NCBI RefSeq assembly: GCF_005116645.1
Contig: NZ_SWCM01000001.1
Span: 248,001 to 312,000 of the forward strand
Source: Desulfopila sp. IMCC35006
Lineage (GTDB): Bacteria > Desulfobacterota > Desulfobulbia > Desulfobulbales > Desulfocapsaceae
Reading direction: 5' to 3'
Length of the DNA stretch: 64,000 nucleotides
Shown here: positions 35,505-44,067 of the stretch, one piece after another
Layout of the letters: each line of letters starts with the position of its first letter
Position numbering within the stretch: position 1 is the stretch's first letter
Position numbers and translations under genes: made by a program
The notes under the pieces: model-generated
What the model saw: the letters and a program-made list of their open reading frames with translations, nothing else
Databases searched by the model: none
What the model was told of the DNA's origin: nothing

Positions 35505-35690
35505 GCCCCTGCAGAGGTAGATGTGCCTTACAGATTAGTTGCTTTGCAGCAAACAAGAAAAAAAGAGAACAATCTGTAAGTCACGACCCCTGCGAAAAAG
35601 ATCGGGATTCCGTTTCGTCCCTGTGCTGTGCGGGGGATAAGTTCCTTCACGAAATGTTTTTTTTGTCAAAAAACAAGAAAAACATTTCTA
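35505..35690. repeat. Two adjacent stem-loop repeats of a dispersed family
   Basis: Copy 1 has the perfect 10-bp inverted repeat CTTACAGATT (35527-35536) / 35571-35580 followed by TCACGA. Copy 2 has GGGGGATAAGTTCCTTCAC, the perfect 11-bp repeat GAAATGTTTTT (35651-35661) / 35678-35688, and the tail TATGTCACTA. Both share a left box ending CCTTxAC and a right box AAGTCAC or ATGTCAC, while the stem sequence differs and stays complementary. Related copies occur at 58.4-58.7 kb and 60.7 kb. Confidence 0.75.
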
Positions 35691-35695
35691 TGTCA

Positions 35696-36355
35696 CTATA
35701 AATCAAGGATAAAACCTGTAATGGCTGCAACTATGGGATTAAAAAAAGAACTTACCCCTTCCCAGCCGCTCAGCCTGATAAGAAGAAAGATACCGACAAT
35801 AAGATAGGGCCCTGCAAGACAGAGCATTTTTTTTGTCTTCTCCAGCAATTGGCCATCGGGGAGGATCGCCCAAAGGAGCGCAGAACCAGGTAGCGGAGGT
35901 ATGATGATCAACCCATAAATCGCCATGGTTACATTCACCACGACGATTGTCGAAAAAACCCTGTCGTCAAAATTATACTTGCCGAGCAGCCAGGACAGAC
36001 TGGCGGCAATGTTGGCCATCATAAAATTCGCCAGAGGCCCGGCAAGTCTACTCAAAACAAGAAAAAGCCGAGGAAAATTTTTGAAATTTCCGGCGTCAAT
36101 AGCAATTTCTTTCGCCCACCCAAACCCGGCAATAAAAAAATTCAGCGTCCCGAGCAGGCTCATGTGCATAAAGACATTGAAATGGAACCTGTCTCCGGCA
36201 CCCTGCCGTGAATCGCCAAGCAAAGTAGCGGCAAACGCCTGCCCTTCCGCACTGACAATAATAGCGGTAAGCATGGCAACACAAAAAATTACCACATCTT
36301 CGGCTACCAGATGAGAATAGTTGATAAGATACGGCAGATAAAAATCCCGTCCCAT
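35696..36355 (-). CDS. M50-like membrane protein lacking catalytic residues
   Basis: Multi-span membrane protein of 219 residues with the scaffold of site-2 (M50) metalloproteases. Seen: FAATLLGD at 41-48, RFHFNVFMHMSLLGT at 56-70 (family: RLTLNPxxHIDPLGT), GFGWAKEIAID at 77-87 and LSRLAGPLAN at 101-110, all M50 landmarks. The zinc motif HExxH is replaced by SAEGQ (35-39), and the C-terminal PPLDG motif reads PPLPG (no Asp). It should therefore not be an active protease. I prefer the ATG at 36355, which has AAGGGG upstream; the frame is open to 36424. It stands alone between a repeat and acsA. Function unknown; a binding or regulatory pseudoprotease is possible. Confidence 0.7.
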   Translation of the reverse strand: MGRDFYLPYLINYSHLVAEDVVIFCVAMLTAIIVSAEGQAFAATLLGDSRQGAGDRFHFNVFMHMSLLGTLNFFIAGFGWAKEIAIDAGNFKNFPRLFLVLSRLAGPLANFMMANIAASLSWLLGKYNFDDRVFSTIVVVNVTMAIYGLIIIPPLPGSALLWAILPDGQLLEKTKKMLCLAGPYLIVGIFLLIRLSGWEGVSSFFNPIVAAITGFILDL

Positions 36356-36422
36356 AATTCCCCTTTTTAAGGCCAGTTCATCCGTTAAGGAGTGCACTGT
36401 ACCGTAAAACTGCGCAAAACAC

Positions 36423-36458
36423 AAAAAAAATGGCGGAAACCCTGAGGGCTCCCGCCAT
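36423..36458 (-). terminator. Rho-independent terminator of acsA
   Basis: Stem ATGGCGG / CCGCCAT with an inner CCT/AGG pairing; on the minus strand it ends in eight T. It lies 49 bases behind the acsA stop. Confidence 0.85.
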
Positions 36459-36506
36459 CTCGCAACTACAGGTGGATGGATGTAGATGCTACACTGCTTC
36501 CCAGTA

Positions 36507-38543
36507 CTACTTGCCTACCATTTTCTGAATCTGCTCGACAATCTCAGGATTTGCCAGCGTCATAACATTGCCGACATCGCCCTTGTTTGAAATCGCCCCG
36601 AGAACCCTTCTCATAATTTTACCTGATCGGGTTTTTGGCATATCGGGCACTATCCAGACGTTTCGGCATTTTGCAATCTTACCGATCTGGAAGGTGATCG
36701 CATCGGCGATTTTTTTCTGAATTTCCGCAGATGCCTCAAAGCCCGGCTTCAGCGAAACATAGACCTCGGGCTCCTTGCCTTTGATCTCGTGATTGACCGG
36801 CACAACCGCGGCTTCCGCAACCTCTGGAACGGTCAGACATACGGATTCGATTTCCTTGGTACCGAGACGATGACCGGAAACGTTAATAACATCATCAATA
36901 CGGCCGAGAATACGAACATAACCATCCTTGTCCATGACCGCCGCGTCACCTGTCAGATACGGCCAGTCACGCCAATCCTTGCTTTTGGGGTCTTTGTTAT
37001 ACATACCGAAATAGGTATCAACAAATCGCTGTCTGTTGCCCCAGATGGTCTGGAAACATCCCGGCCATGGATTCTGGATACAGATATTACCGGCTTTGCC
37101 GGCACCAGCCGGGATTTCAACACCATTTTCATCAAAAATGATCGGATGGATTCCAGGAACGCCAGGTCCGGCGCTACCCGGCTTCATCGGTGCTATGCCA
37201 GGCACGGTGGAGCAGAGGAAGCCACCGGTTTCGGTCTGCCAGTAGGTATCGACGATAACCGCTTTGCCCTTGCCGACTTCTTTCTCGTACCACTTCCATA
37301 CTTCGGGTTCAATCGGCTCACCGACAGTCGTCATATGCTTGAAATTGTAGGTGTACTTGGCCGGCTCGTCCGGTCCTATCTTGCGCAGGGCACGAATAGC
37401 GGTCGGGGCGGTGTGGAAAATATTGACATCGAGTTCCTGAGCAATCCTCCAGGAGCGTCCGGCATCGGGATAGGTAGGCACTCCTTCGAAGATTACCGAA
37501 GAAGCGCAGAGCGCCAACGGCCCGTAAACGATAAAAGAGTGGCCGGTAATCCAGCCGATATCGGCCATACACCAGTAGACATCCTCGGGATGAATATCCT
37601 GGATGTATTTCGACATGGCGGTGACATAGGAAAGATACCCGCCGGTGCTGTGCTGGGCGCCTTTCGGCTTACCGGTTGTTCCACTGGTATACATCAGGAA
37701 AAGCGGTTCTTCCGCCAGCATCTGCTCCGGCTTGACCCGCGCGCCATAATACTTCTTCAGCTCATTATTAACTATGATATCGCGGCCTTCATGCAGCTCA
37801 GAGTCAGAAGAATTCTTACCTGGATAGCGCTGCCAGATGAGGAGCTGATCGACTTTCTGCCCGTCTTTAGCCGCCAGTTCACAGGCTTCGTCATCGACCG
37901 CCTTGTGATTGAGCAGCTTCCCACCACGATAATAAGCATCCATGGTAATAAGCACCCGGCTGTTTGAATCAACAACCCTGTCGGCACAGGCACTGGATGA
38001 AAAACCACCAAAAACCACCGAGTGAATAACACCCAGCCTGGCACAGGCCAGCATAGAGATGGGCAGTTCGGCCGACATCGGCATATGAATGGTGACTCTG
38101 TCGCCTCTTTTCAGGCCTGCAGTGTCTCGCAACAGGGCGGCAAACTCGTTGACCCGAACATAGAGCTCCTGATAGGTGATATGCTGAACTCGTTCTTCTT
38201 CCAGCTCAGGAACAAAATGGATAGCAGTCTTGTTCTTATTTTTATCAAGATGCCTGTCGATACAGTTATAACTGGCATTCAGCTTACCGCCTTTAAACCA
38301 TTTCCAGCAGGGCGCATCACTTGTGTCGAGTACTTCATCCCAATACTTGTACCAGGTGAGCATCTCGGCAAACTCAGTATAGCAATCGGGGAAATTGTCC
38401 AAACTGAACCGATCGAAGACGGCTGGATCGGTGAGATTTGCCTGGCCAATGAATTTCGATGATGGATGATACAACGCTTCTTCTGTCCAGTGAACCGCAA
38501 TTTCCGCCTCGGAAGTTTCAACAGATTTACTTTCTTCACTCAT
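36507..38543 (-). CDS. acsA: Acetyl-CoA synthetase (AMP-forming)
   Basis: Activates acetate to acetyl-CoA. The 678-residue protein is slightly longer than E. coli Acs (652) and has the full ANL motif set: LFMYTSGTTGKPKGAQHSTG, VDTYWQTETGGF (the Trp that limits substrate size to acetate), TGDAAVMDKDGYVRILGRIDDVIN, and catalytic Lys in MPKTRSGKIMRR. That lysine is the known acetylation site in Acs, which matters because a GNAT-containing protein and an AcuC-like deacetylase are encoded nearby. The ATG at 38543 has AAGGAG eight bases upstream. It follows the OFA transporter gene by 94 bases on the same strand and is probably co-transcribed. Confidence 0.96.
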   Translation of the reverse strand: MSEESKSVETSEAEIAVHWTEEALYHPSSKFIGQANLTDPAVFDRFSLDNFPDCYTEFAEMLTWYKYWDEVLDTSDAPCWKWFKGGKLNASYNCIDRHLDKNKNKTAIHFVPELEEERVQHITYQELYVRVNEFAALLRDTAGLKRGDRVTIHMPMSAELPISMLACARLGVIHSVVFGGFSSSACADRVVDSNSRVLITMDAYYRGGKLLNHKAVDDEACELAAKDGQKVDQLLIWQRYPGKNSSDSELHEGRDIIVNNELKKYYGARVKPEQMLAEEPLFLMYTSGTTGKPKGAQHSTGGYLSYVTAMSKYIQDIHPEDVYWCMADIGWITGHSFIVYGPLALCASSVIFEGVPTYPDAGRSWRIAQELDVNIFHTAPTAIRALRKIGPDEPAKYTYNFKHMTTVGEPIEPEVWKWYEKEVGKGKAVIVDTYWQTETGGFLCSTVPGIAPMKPGSAGPGVPGIHPIIFDENGVEIPAGAGKAGNICIQNPWPGCFQTIWGNRQRFVDTYFGMYNKDPKSKDWRDWPYLTGDAAVMDKDGYVRILGRIDDVINVSGHRLGTKEIESVCLTVPEVAEAAVVPVNHEIKGKEPEVYVSLKPGFEASAEIQKKIADAITFQIGKIAKCRNVWIVPDMPKTRSGKIMRRVLGAISNKGDVGNVMTLANPEIVEQIQKMVGK

Positions 38544-38637
38544 ATTCAACACTCCTTGTAGATGGCTTTTTTATTCTCAGTTGGGAAAATAAACTGCACT
38601 GATCCCAACAAGACCTGACTCAAGAAAATGATTTTAT

Positions 38638-39948
38638 TTAGGCAGTTGCTTTACCAACTCGCTCTTCGTCCGTATGCATTGGCCGCCTGGTCATCTGGGC
38701 AAGGACAACACCGGCAATCAACAAGCCGCCGGAGATATAGAAGGCGTTGTTCAGGCTGCCGGTAACATCCTGGATAGTTCCCCCCAGTCTGGCCATGAAA
38801 AAGCCGAGGCCCCAACCAATAAATACTAATCCATAGTTCATACCAAGATTCTTCGGACCAAAAAAATCAGAAGTAAAGGATGGCATCAGTGCAAGTCCCC
38901 CACCATACTGCCAGTAGGCTATTCCCACGGCGAGGAAAAGAAGCAGCAGATTCTGGGTACTGATTATATAGGGCAGAGAAAAGAGGCACAGCGCCGAAAT
39001 ACCACAGTTGAGGCAATAGGCGTTCAAACGTCCTATTTTATCCGAGTAGAACCCGGTACCGACACGGCCCAAGGCGTTGACCAAACCACCAAACGACACA
39101 AGAATCCAGCCATTGGCGACGAAAAAATCCATGCCTTTGGCAGTTTTCATTAACAAGCCGTTGGCATTGGCAATAATCAGCAAGCCGGACTGAGTTGTCA
39201 GGATAAACATGACAACCAGGGCATAAAACTGCCAGGTTTTCAAAACATCGGAGGCTTCCCAGTTGGTAATTGTCGAATTGGCCGTTGCCACATTGCCACC
39301 GGAAAGGGTTGGAGGCTTATAACCTTCGGGTGGCGTCTTCAACATCGATCCGGCAATAACAACAACTGCGGCAAAAAACACGCCAAGACCGACGAAACTG
39401 CCCGTAATGCCGTAGTTTTTAATGAGGTATGACCCAAGAGCACCGATATACAGAGCAGCACCACCGTAGCCACCAACAACGATACCGGCAATCAAGCCAC
39501 GCTTATGAGGACCAAACCATTTCAGGGCTGCAGGTGTAGGCGCCGCATAGCCGATACCCATTCCGATGCCGCCCAGGATACCAAAACCGATCATGATGCC
39601 GGTGTAACTCTTCATGAGACCGGCAATTATACAACCGGCCGCCAGGGTTAATCCACCGAGTATTGCGCCAAATTTAGGGCTGATCTTATCCTGAATACGT
39701 CCACCGGGGATCATCAGGAGGGCAAAGATGATGACACAAAGAGAAAAGGGAGTTGCTGCCTGAGCATTGTTGAGATACACCCACCCAGCGTTTATTCCCT
39801 CCATTGTCTGGCCGGCCTTATCAACATCTACAAGAGCAGATTTCCAGATACTCCAGGCATATAGAATACCAAGGCATAGGTTAATTGCCATTCCGGCAAA
39901 AACCGTAACCCAAGCTTGAGTCGGAACTGTTTGATTCTGTTGCGACAT
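38638..39948 (-). CDS. OFA-family MFS transporter (carboxylate transport)
   Basis: Twelve-helix major facilitator of the oxalate/formate antiporter family, 436 residues. Typical segments: INLCLGILYAWSIWKSAL in helix 1, GGRIQDKISPKFGAILGG in the loop between helices 2 and 3, GIGYAAPTPAALKWFGPHKRGLIAGI, and GRVGTGFYSDKIGR in the second half. Family members move oxalate, formate, lactate and other monocarboxylates; position just ahead of acsA argues for acetate or a related short acid, not provable here. The ATG at 39948 has AAGGAG six bases upstream. Confidence 0.88.
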   Translation of the reverse strand: MSQQNQTVPTQAWVTVFAGMAINLCLGILYAWSIWKSALVDVDKAGQTMEGINAGWVYLNNAQAATPFSLCVIIFALLMIPGGRIQDKISPKFGAILGGLTLAAGCIIAGLMKSYTGIMIGFGILGGIGMGIGYAAPTPAALKWFGPHKRGLIAGIVVGGYGGAALYIGALGSYLIKNYGITGSFVGLGVFFAAVVVIAGSMLKTPPEGYKPPTLSGGNVATANSTITNWEASDVLKTWQFYALVVMFILTTQSGLLIIANANGLLMKTAKGMDFFVANGWILVSFGGLVNALGRVGTGFYSDKIGRLNAYCLNCGISALCLFSLPYIISTQNLLLLFLAVGIAYWQYGGGLALMPSFTSDFFGPKNLGMNYGLVFIGWGLGFFMARLGGTIQDVTGSLNNAFYISGGLLIAGVVLAQMTRRPMHTDEERVGKATA

Positions 39949-40632
39949 TTGTATCTCCTTATTGAAATAGTGATCAGGATATTGACAATCACTCACCCTT
40001 ACTTCAGCCCAATGTTCAATTATTTATGACATTTGAATTTACAATGAGTGATTGAATGGCACACAATGAATTGCGAATTCATTTTTCACCTTCGCTCCCT
40101 GTCGGCACCTCCTTTTATTAAAATTTAGCTGGGCTGTGTAAGTACACTGAAACAAAGTGACATTCGTAAAGTTGTTACCGGAACTGACATTGTGAAACTG
40201 AACTAACCCTTTATCAATTTTATTTAATCAATATCCAAACATTACTCAAGATAAAAATAGCCTTCTTTGCACATTCGTCATTCATTTGTAAGGAAACCCT
40301 AATTTCAATAAAACACCTGAAAAAACATTACCCTGCTCCCACCATAAAGAACGGATTAACTGCAATTTACCTTAAATCCGCTCCGTCTGTCCTGACGACA
40401 CGAACAAGTGATAATTATTGTTAGAGATTGAGCAGAACGACTGCATTCAGGTACGAAGAGGAATACCGAAACGTTGCTAAGCCGGCGAGTATCGGCCTGG
40501 CTCACGCGAATTCCAGGTTTTTGCGGGGATTATCAAAGTCTATACTGCCTCAAAAGACAGAAGCTTGTCCGGCCAGACGCACAACCGCCTTCAGCAGCAG
40601 ATCCTGACGGGGGGGGTGCAGAATCTCCAGGA
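39949..40632. other. Long AT-rich regulatory region
   Basis: 680 bases between the OFA transporter and norD-like genes with no coding signal. It contains a 17-bp palindrome ATGAATTGCGAATTCAT (40066-40082), a short one GTGTAAGTACAC (40136-40147), and TGACATTGTGA (40185-40195), two mismatches from the candidate TetR operator. The right 200 bases show nothing recognisable. Confidence 0.5.
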
Positions 40633-42885
40633 TCAACTGGTAAGCAACCGATACATTTCAGCTATTTTAGAGGGAAGGGAAAGAACTTCATCGACAAAGA
40701 TATAATTTCCTCTGCCGAACATATGGGCAAGATAGTCGTGTGCAGATTTGTCAATAGTAATACAGAAAGGATACACTCCGGTACCTCGAGCCTCTAACAG
40801 TGCCTTCCTGGTGTCCTCGATTGCGTACTGCCCTTTGTAGTCGTCATAGTCTTCCGGTTTACCATCGGAAATCACCACCAGCAAGCGGACGGTGCTCTGC
40901 GTTGCCTGTAATTTTTTTGTCAGATGACGTATTGGCGGGCCCATCCGGGTATATTCTTTCGGGCTAATGGCAGCGATTCTCCCCTGCACTTCGCCCCCAT
41001 ACGGTTCGTCAAGGTGCTTGACGTGAAAGAGCTCACTTCGCGAACGCCTCATTCCGGAAAAACCATAAATTGCATAGCGATCCCCGACCACTTCAAGTGC
41101 ATCGGCAAGAAGAACCAGAGCCTCTTTTACCGCAACTCCCACCCACCCTTCGGTCGAGTTGGACATATCAACCAGAAACATGGCGGCAATATCCCTCTCG
41201 TCTCTTAAGAGCTGGATAAAAAGACGATCCGACGGGGCAATGCCGGCCCGGGTATCGCACAGCGCTTCGATATGGGCATCGAGATCAATTTCGTCACCAT
41301 GCCGACGCCTCCGGACATAGCGGTACCGGGTTCGTAACATTTCGAACTGACGCCGCAATTTATGCAATTGCGGCTGATATTTCCTCAGTGTTTGCGCAAC
41401 AAAACCGGATCGAACCGCAGGAAGCGTTTTTTCTGTCAGAGAACACCAGCCGGCCCGATAACCGGCCCGCCGGTAATCCCATTCATCGTAGCTATGGACA
41501 TGCGCCGGGACGAAACTGTCGGTTATCTCTTCAAGAGCCTCAACCTCCTGCCTGTTGACCCCTCTTCCGGCCTGTCCTGCTGCAGCCTGGACATAAGCTT
41601 CGGGAAGGGTCCCCAGGTCGTCCTCGATTGCCTTGATCAGCGCGGCCAGTTCTTCGGGTACTTCAAGCCCCTCATTATCAAGGAGGATAGGGGTATTGCT
41701 GCGTTTTTCCGGATCGTTCCGCTGCTTTCCAATTAAGAGCAGGCTTTGCTGCACACTATCCGGCACATTACCGACCTTGTCTTCTTCATCCTTTCGTGCA
41801 GCCTGTTGATCAAGCAAACCGGCGAACATCGCTACAAATTGTGCTTTGTCTTCCTCCCGGCGCAACCTGATCGTTTCCCCGGCTCTGGCAAAATCAAATT
41901 CTCCGAGGAGCAGGGCTGCAGGCCCAAGGGTGTACGTCCCCGACAAGCCGGAAAACATTTCATAAATTTTCGGTAATCCCTCAAAAACTGGTATATGCAG
42001 TGCATCGGCGAGCGGTTTTCCGGGGAGCTGCGACTCATTTGCGGATGCGCCATGCATATTCTCTTTGTCGCTGACCCCCTGCAGCAACAGATGGCGAAAG
42101 GCAGCACTTCGCTGCCTCGCAGTACCGCCGAGGGATATTTTACCTATTAATTCAACACAGAGCTCCCGACCCCGCCGGACGAGTCCCGGCAATGCAGTTT
42201 CAAGAAATCGAAAAACATGGATAAACTGCAACACCGAAAACAGATCCGCAGCCAGTTCCCCATCCGGATACCGGTCGAAAAATGGTCGCCGCACCCTGCT
42301 CGGTGCAGACATCTCGGAGTAAATCCTGGACTCAACATGCCCCCACTGCAGACTGATCAGAAATTTATACAAGAAAATGTTGTGCTCCAGGCTTGGAAAA
42401 ATTTCCAAACTCCCCGGCAAATAAATAGTCCTCGTATCAGTTGACGGCAGCTGAGCTTCCTCGAAATTAAACGATCGGCCAGAGATTCCTCGTAGATAAT
42501 GGACCATTCTGGTGGAAATGTCAGTAAAAGCCACTCCTGCCTCCCCCCGCATCGGACCAAGGAAAAACTTGTCGACATCGGCCATGAACTGCCGCGCCCC
42601 GAGCAAGCCCTTACTTTCATACAATCCAAGAATCTGTCTGACCCACTCACCGAGCAACTCTGTTGAAAAAAGTTCTGCAGACAAGGCTCGTGCGGCATGC
42701 GTTAAATAGGCAAAACAGAGACTATGGCTGACCGGCCATATCGCTCCGACCTGCATCAGGATCTCTTCTGCGGTCGCTTCGTCCAGCTCGGCCAGCTGAT
42801 CGAAAATCTCATCAACCTCCCATACATCAGGCCGGGACGGCAACACTGCGGCAAAAAATCTCTTTTTCTGATCAGCGATTTTCAT
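40633..42885 (-). CDS. VWA-domain protein, NorD/CbbO-like
   Basis: Large 750-residue protein of the NorD/CbbO type, which works with a MoxR-type AAA+ ATPase to activate or insert metal centres in a target enzyme. The N-terminal two thirds are helical and diverse. The C-terminal von Willebrand A domain (about 565-745) has a MIDAS motif DMSNS at 573-577, the TRMGPPIRH segment, and VISDGKPEDYDDYKG. In known systems the pair matures nitric oxide reductase (NorQD) or Rubisco (CbbQO). Neither norCB nor cbbLS is in this window. The AAA+ partner is directly upstream, 9 bases away. Confidence 0.85.
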   Translation of the reverse strand: MKIADQKKRFFAAVLPSRPDVWEVDEIFDQLAELDEATAEEILMQVGAIWPVSHSLCFAYLTHAARALSAELFSTELLGEWVRQILGLYESKGLLGARQFMADVDKFFLGPMRGEAGVAFTDISTRMVHYLRGISGRSFNFEEAQLPSTDTRTIYLPGSLEIFPSLEHNIFLYKFLISLQWGHVESRIYSEMSAPSRVRRPFFDRYPDGELAADLFSVLQFIHVFRFLETALPGLVRRGRELCVELIGKISLGGTARQRSAAFRHLLLQGVSDKENMHGASANESQLPGKPLADALHIPVFEGLPKIYEMFSGLSGTYTLGPAALLLGEFDFARAGETIRLRREEDKAQFVAMFAGLLDQQAARKDEEDKVGNVPDSVQQSLLLIGKQRNDPEKRSNTPILLDNEGLEVPEELAALIKAIEDDLGTLPEAYVQAAAGQAGRGVNRQEVEALEEITDSFVPAHVHSYDEWDYRRAGYRAGWCSLTEKTLPAVRSGFVAQTLRKYQPQLHKLRRQFEMLRTRYRYVRRRRHGDEIDLDAHIEALCDTRAGIAPSDRLFIQLLRDERDIAAMFLVDMSNSTEGWVGVAVKEALVLLADALEVVGDRYAIYGFSGMRRSRSELFHVKHLDEPYGGEVQGRIAAISPKEYTRMGPPIRHLTKKLQATQSTVRLLVVISDGKPEDYDDYKGQYAIEDTRKALLEARGTGVYPFCITIDKSAHDYLAHMFGRGNYIFVDEVLSLPSKIAEMYRLLTS

Positions 42886-42894
42886 ACAATTGTA

Positions 42895-43710
42895 CTAGAA
42901 AAGAGAAAAAATCATTTCATCCATGGCAGCCAGCAACTCGGGGTCGTCAGTCAGGCTTTCGATCATTCCGGACCGACAGGCGCTCACTGTATCGATACCT
43001 GCTTTGATTAACATGACCGTCTGAATAATCAACCTGGTTGAAGCCCCTTCGGCAAGTCCCGACTCCTTGAGACTTCTAGTCATTGCCGCCAGTTTCACCA
43101 TCTGGATCGCATTTTTTTCATCAATGCCACTTTCCCGCATGACAATCTGTTTTTCCAGCTCCGCTGGAGGATAGTCAAAACTGAGTGAAACAAAACGCTG
43201 CCGGGTAGAAGGCTTCAGGTCCTTCAATACACTTTGATATCCGGGGTTGTAGGAGACCGCCAGCATAAACTCAGGTGGCGCGGCGTAAAGCTTGCCGATT
43301 TTTTCAACCGGCAGCTCCCGTCGATCGTCAGTCAACGGATGAATAACGACGGTGGTATCTTTCCGTGCTTCGACAATCTCATCCAGATAACAGATCGCCC
43401 CTGCGCGAACGGCCAGAGTAAGAGGCCCATCCTGCCAGAAGGCCTCATTTTTCTTGACTAAATATCGACCGACGAGATCGGAAGTAGACAGGTCGTCGTG
43501 GCAGGAAACGGTGATGAGCGGCCGGTTCAGTCGCCAGGCCAGGTACTGCATGAATCTTGTTTTGCCACAGCCAGTTGGCCCTTTCAGTAACAGCGGGAGA
43601 TGGTTCACACTCGCCGCCAGACCAATTTCAATTTCATTTGCCCTGGGCAGGAAAAAAGGCTCGACACTTATACGATGTTCTTCCAGCCTGCATTCCATTG
43701 CGTTATTCAT
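42895..43710 (-). CDS. MoxR-type AAA+ ATPase, NorQ/CbbQ-like
   Basis: AAA+ chaperone-like ATPase of 271 residues, partner of the VWA protein downstream. Motifs: Walker A GPTGCGKT (about 43-50), the family segment SCHDDLSTSDLVGRY, Walker B ICYLDEIVEARKD, and the sensor region VSYNPGYQSVLKDLKPSTRQRF, all diagnostic of the CbbQ/NirQ/NorQ/GpvN group. The ATG at 43710 is supported by GAGG six bases upstream. The pair forms a two-gene operon without the enzyme it usually serves. Confidence 0.9.
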   Translation of the reverse strand: MNNAMECRLEEHRISVEPFFLPRANEIEIGLAASVNHLPLLLKGPTGCGKTRFMQYLAWRLNRPLITVSCHDDLSTSDLVGRYLVKKNEAFWQDGPLTLAVRAGAICYLDEIVEARKDTTVVIHPLTDDRRELPVEKIGKLYAAPPEFMLAVSYNPGYQSVLKDLKPSTRQRFVSLSFDYPPAELEKQIVMRESGIDEKNAIQMVKLAAMTRSLKESGLAEGASTRLIIQTVMLIKAGIDTVSACRSGMIESLTDDPELLAAMDEMIFSLF

Positions 43711-43889
43711 ACTCTTCCTCATTATTAAAAGTGACTACAATGCCATAAAGATATGACACCTTACGACAAGGGACAAGACAGAGCGAAGAGGAAGGCTTTT
43801 TCCCGGGGAGAAACAGCAGGTCTTACAAAATGCAGCGCAGACAAAGGGCAGATATCGAGCCATTTTTTTAGGCACTGCGCGTTCCTGTC

Positions 43890-43918
43890 TTGACATCCAT
43901 TTAAATACCAAGTATTTT
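43890..43918 (+). promoter_or_regulatory. Predicted sigma-70-type promoter before ffh
   Basis: TTGACA at 43890-43895, 17-base spacer, TATTTT at 43913-43918; about 150 bases upstream of ffh. I looked for an SRP RNA gene in 43711-44067 and saw none. Confidence 0.6.
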
Positions 43919-44067
43919 TCTTCTCTTTTGATTTCAAAATTATTGACGCCAGCATAGCCACCACCATTCGCAGGAAGAATATTATTTGTGGCGGCGCTGC
44001 AGAGGTTCAAGACAAGCCGGCACCCGGAATAAGTATAGATACGCTCATTGTGCAGCGATAAACGACT

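Noticed and set aside
40056-40074. TGGCACACAATGAATTGC as a sigma-54 promoter
   Set aside because: The distance between the GG and GC elements is too long by three bases.
43711-44067. Possible SRP RNA gene upstream of ffh
   Set aside because: No conserved SRP domain IV hairpin sequence was found in this stretch on either strand.
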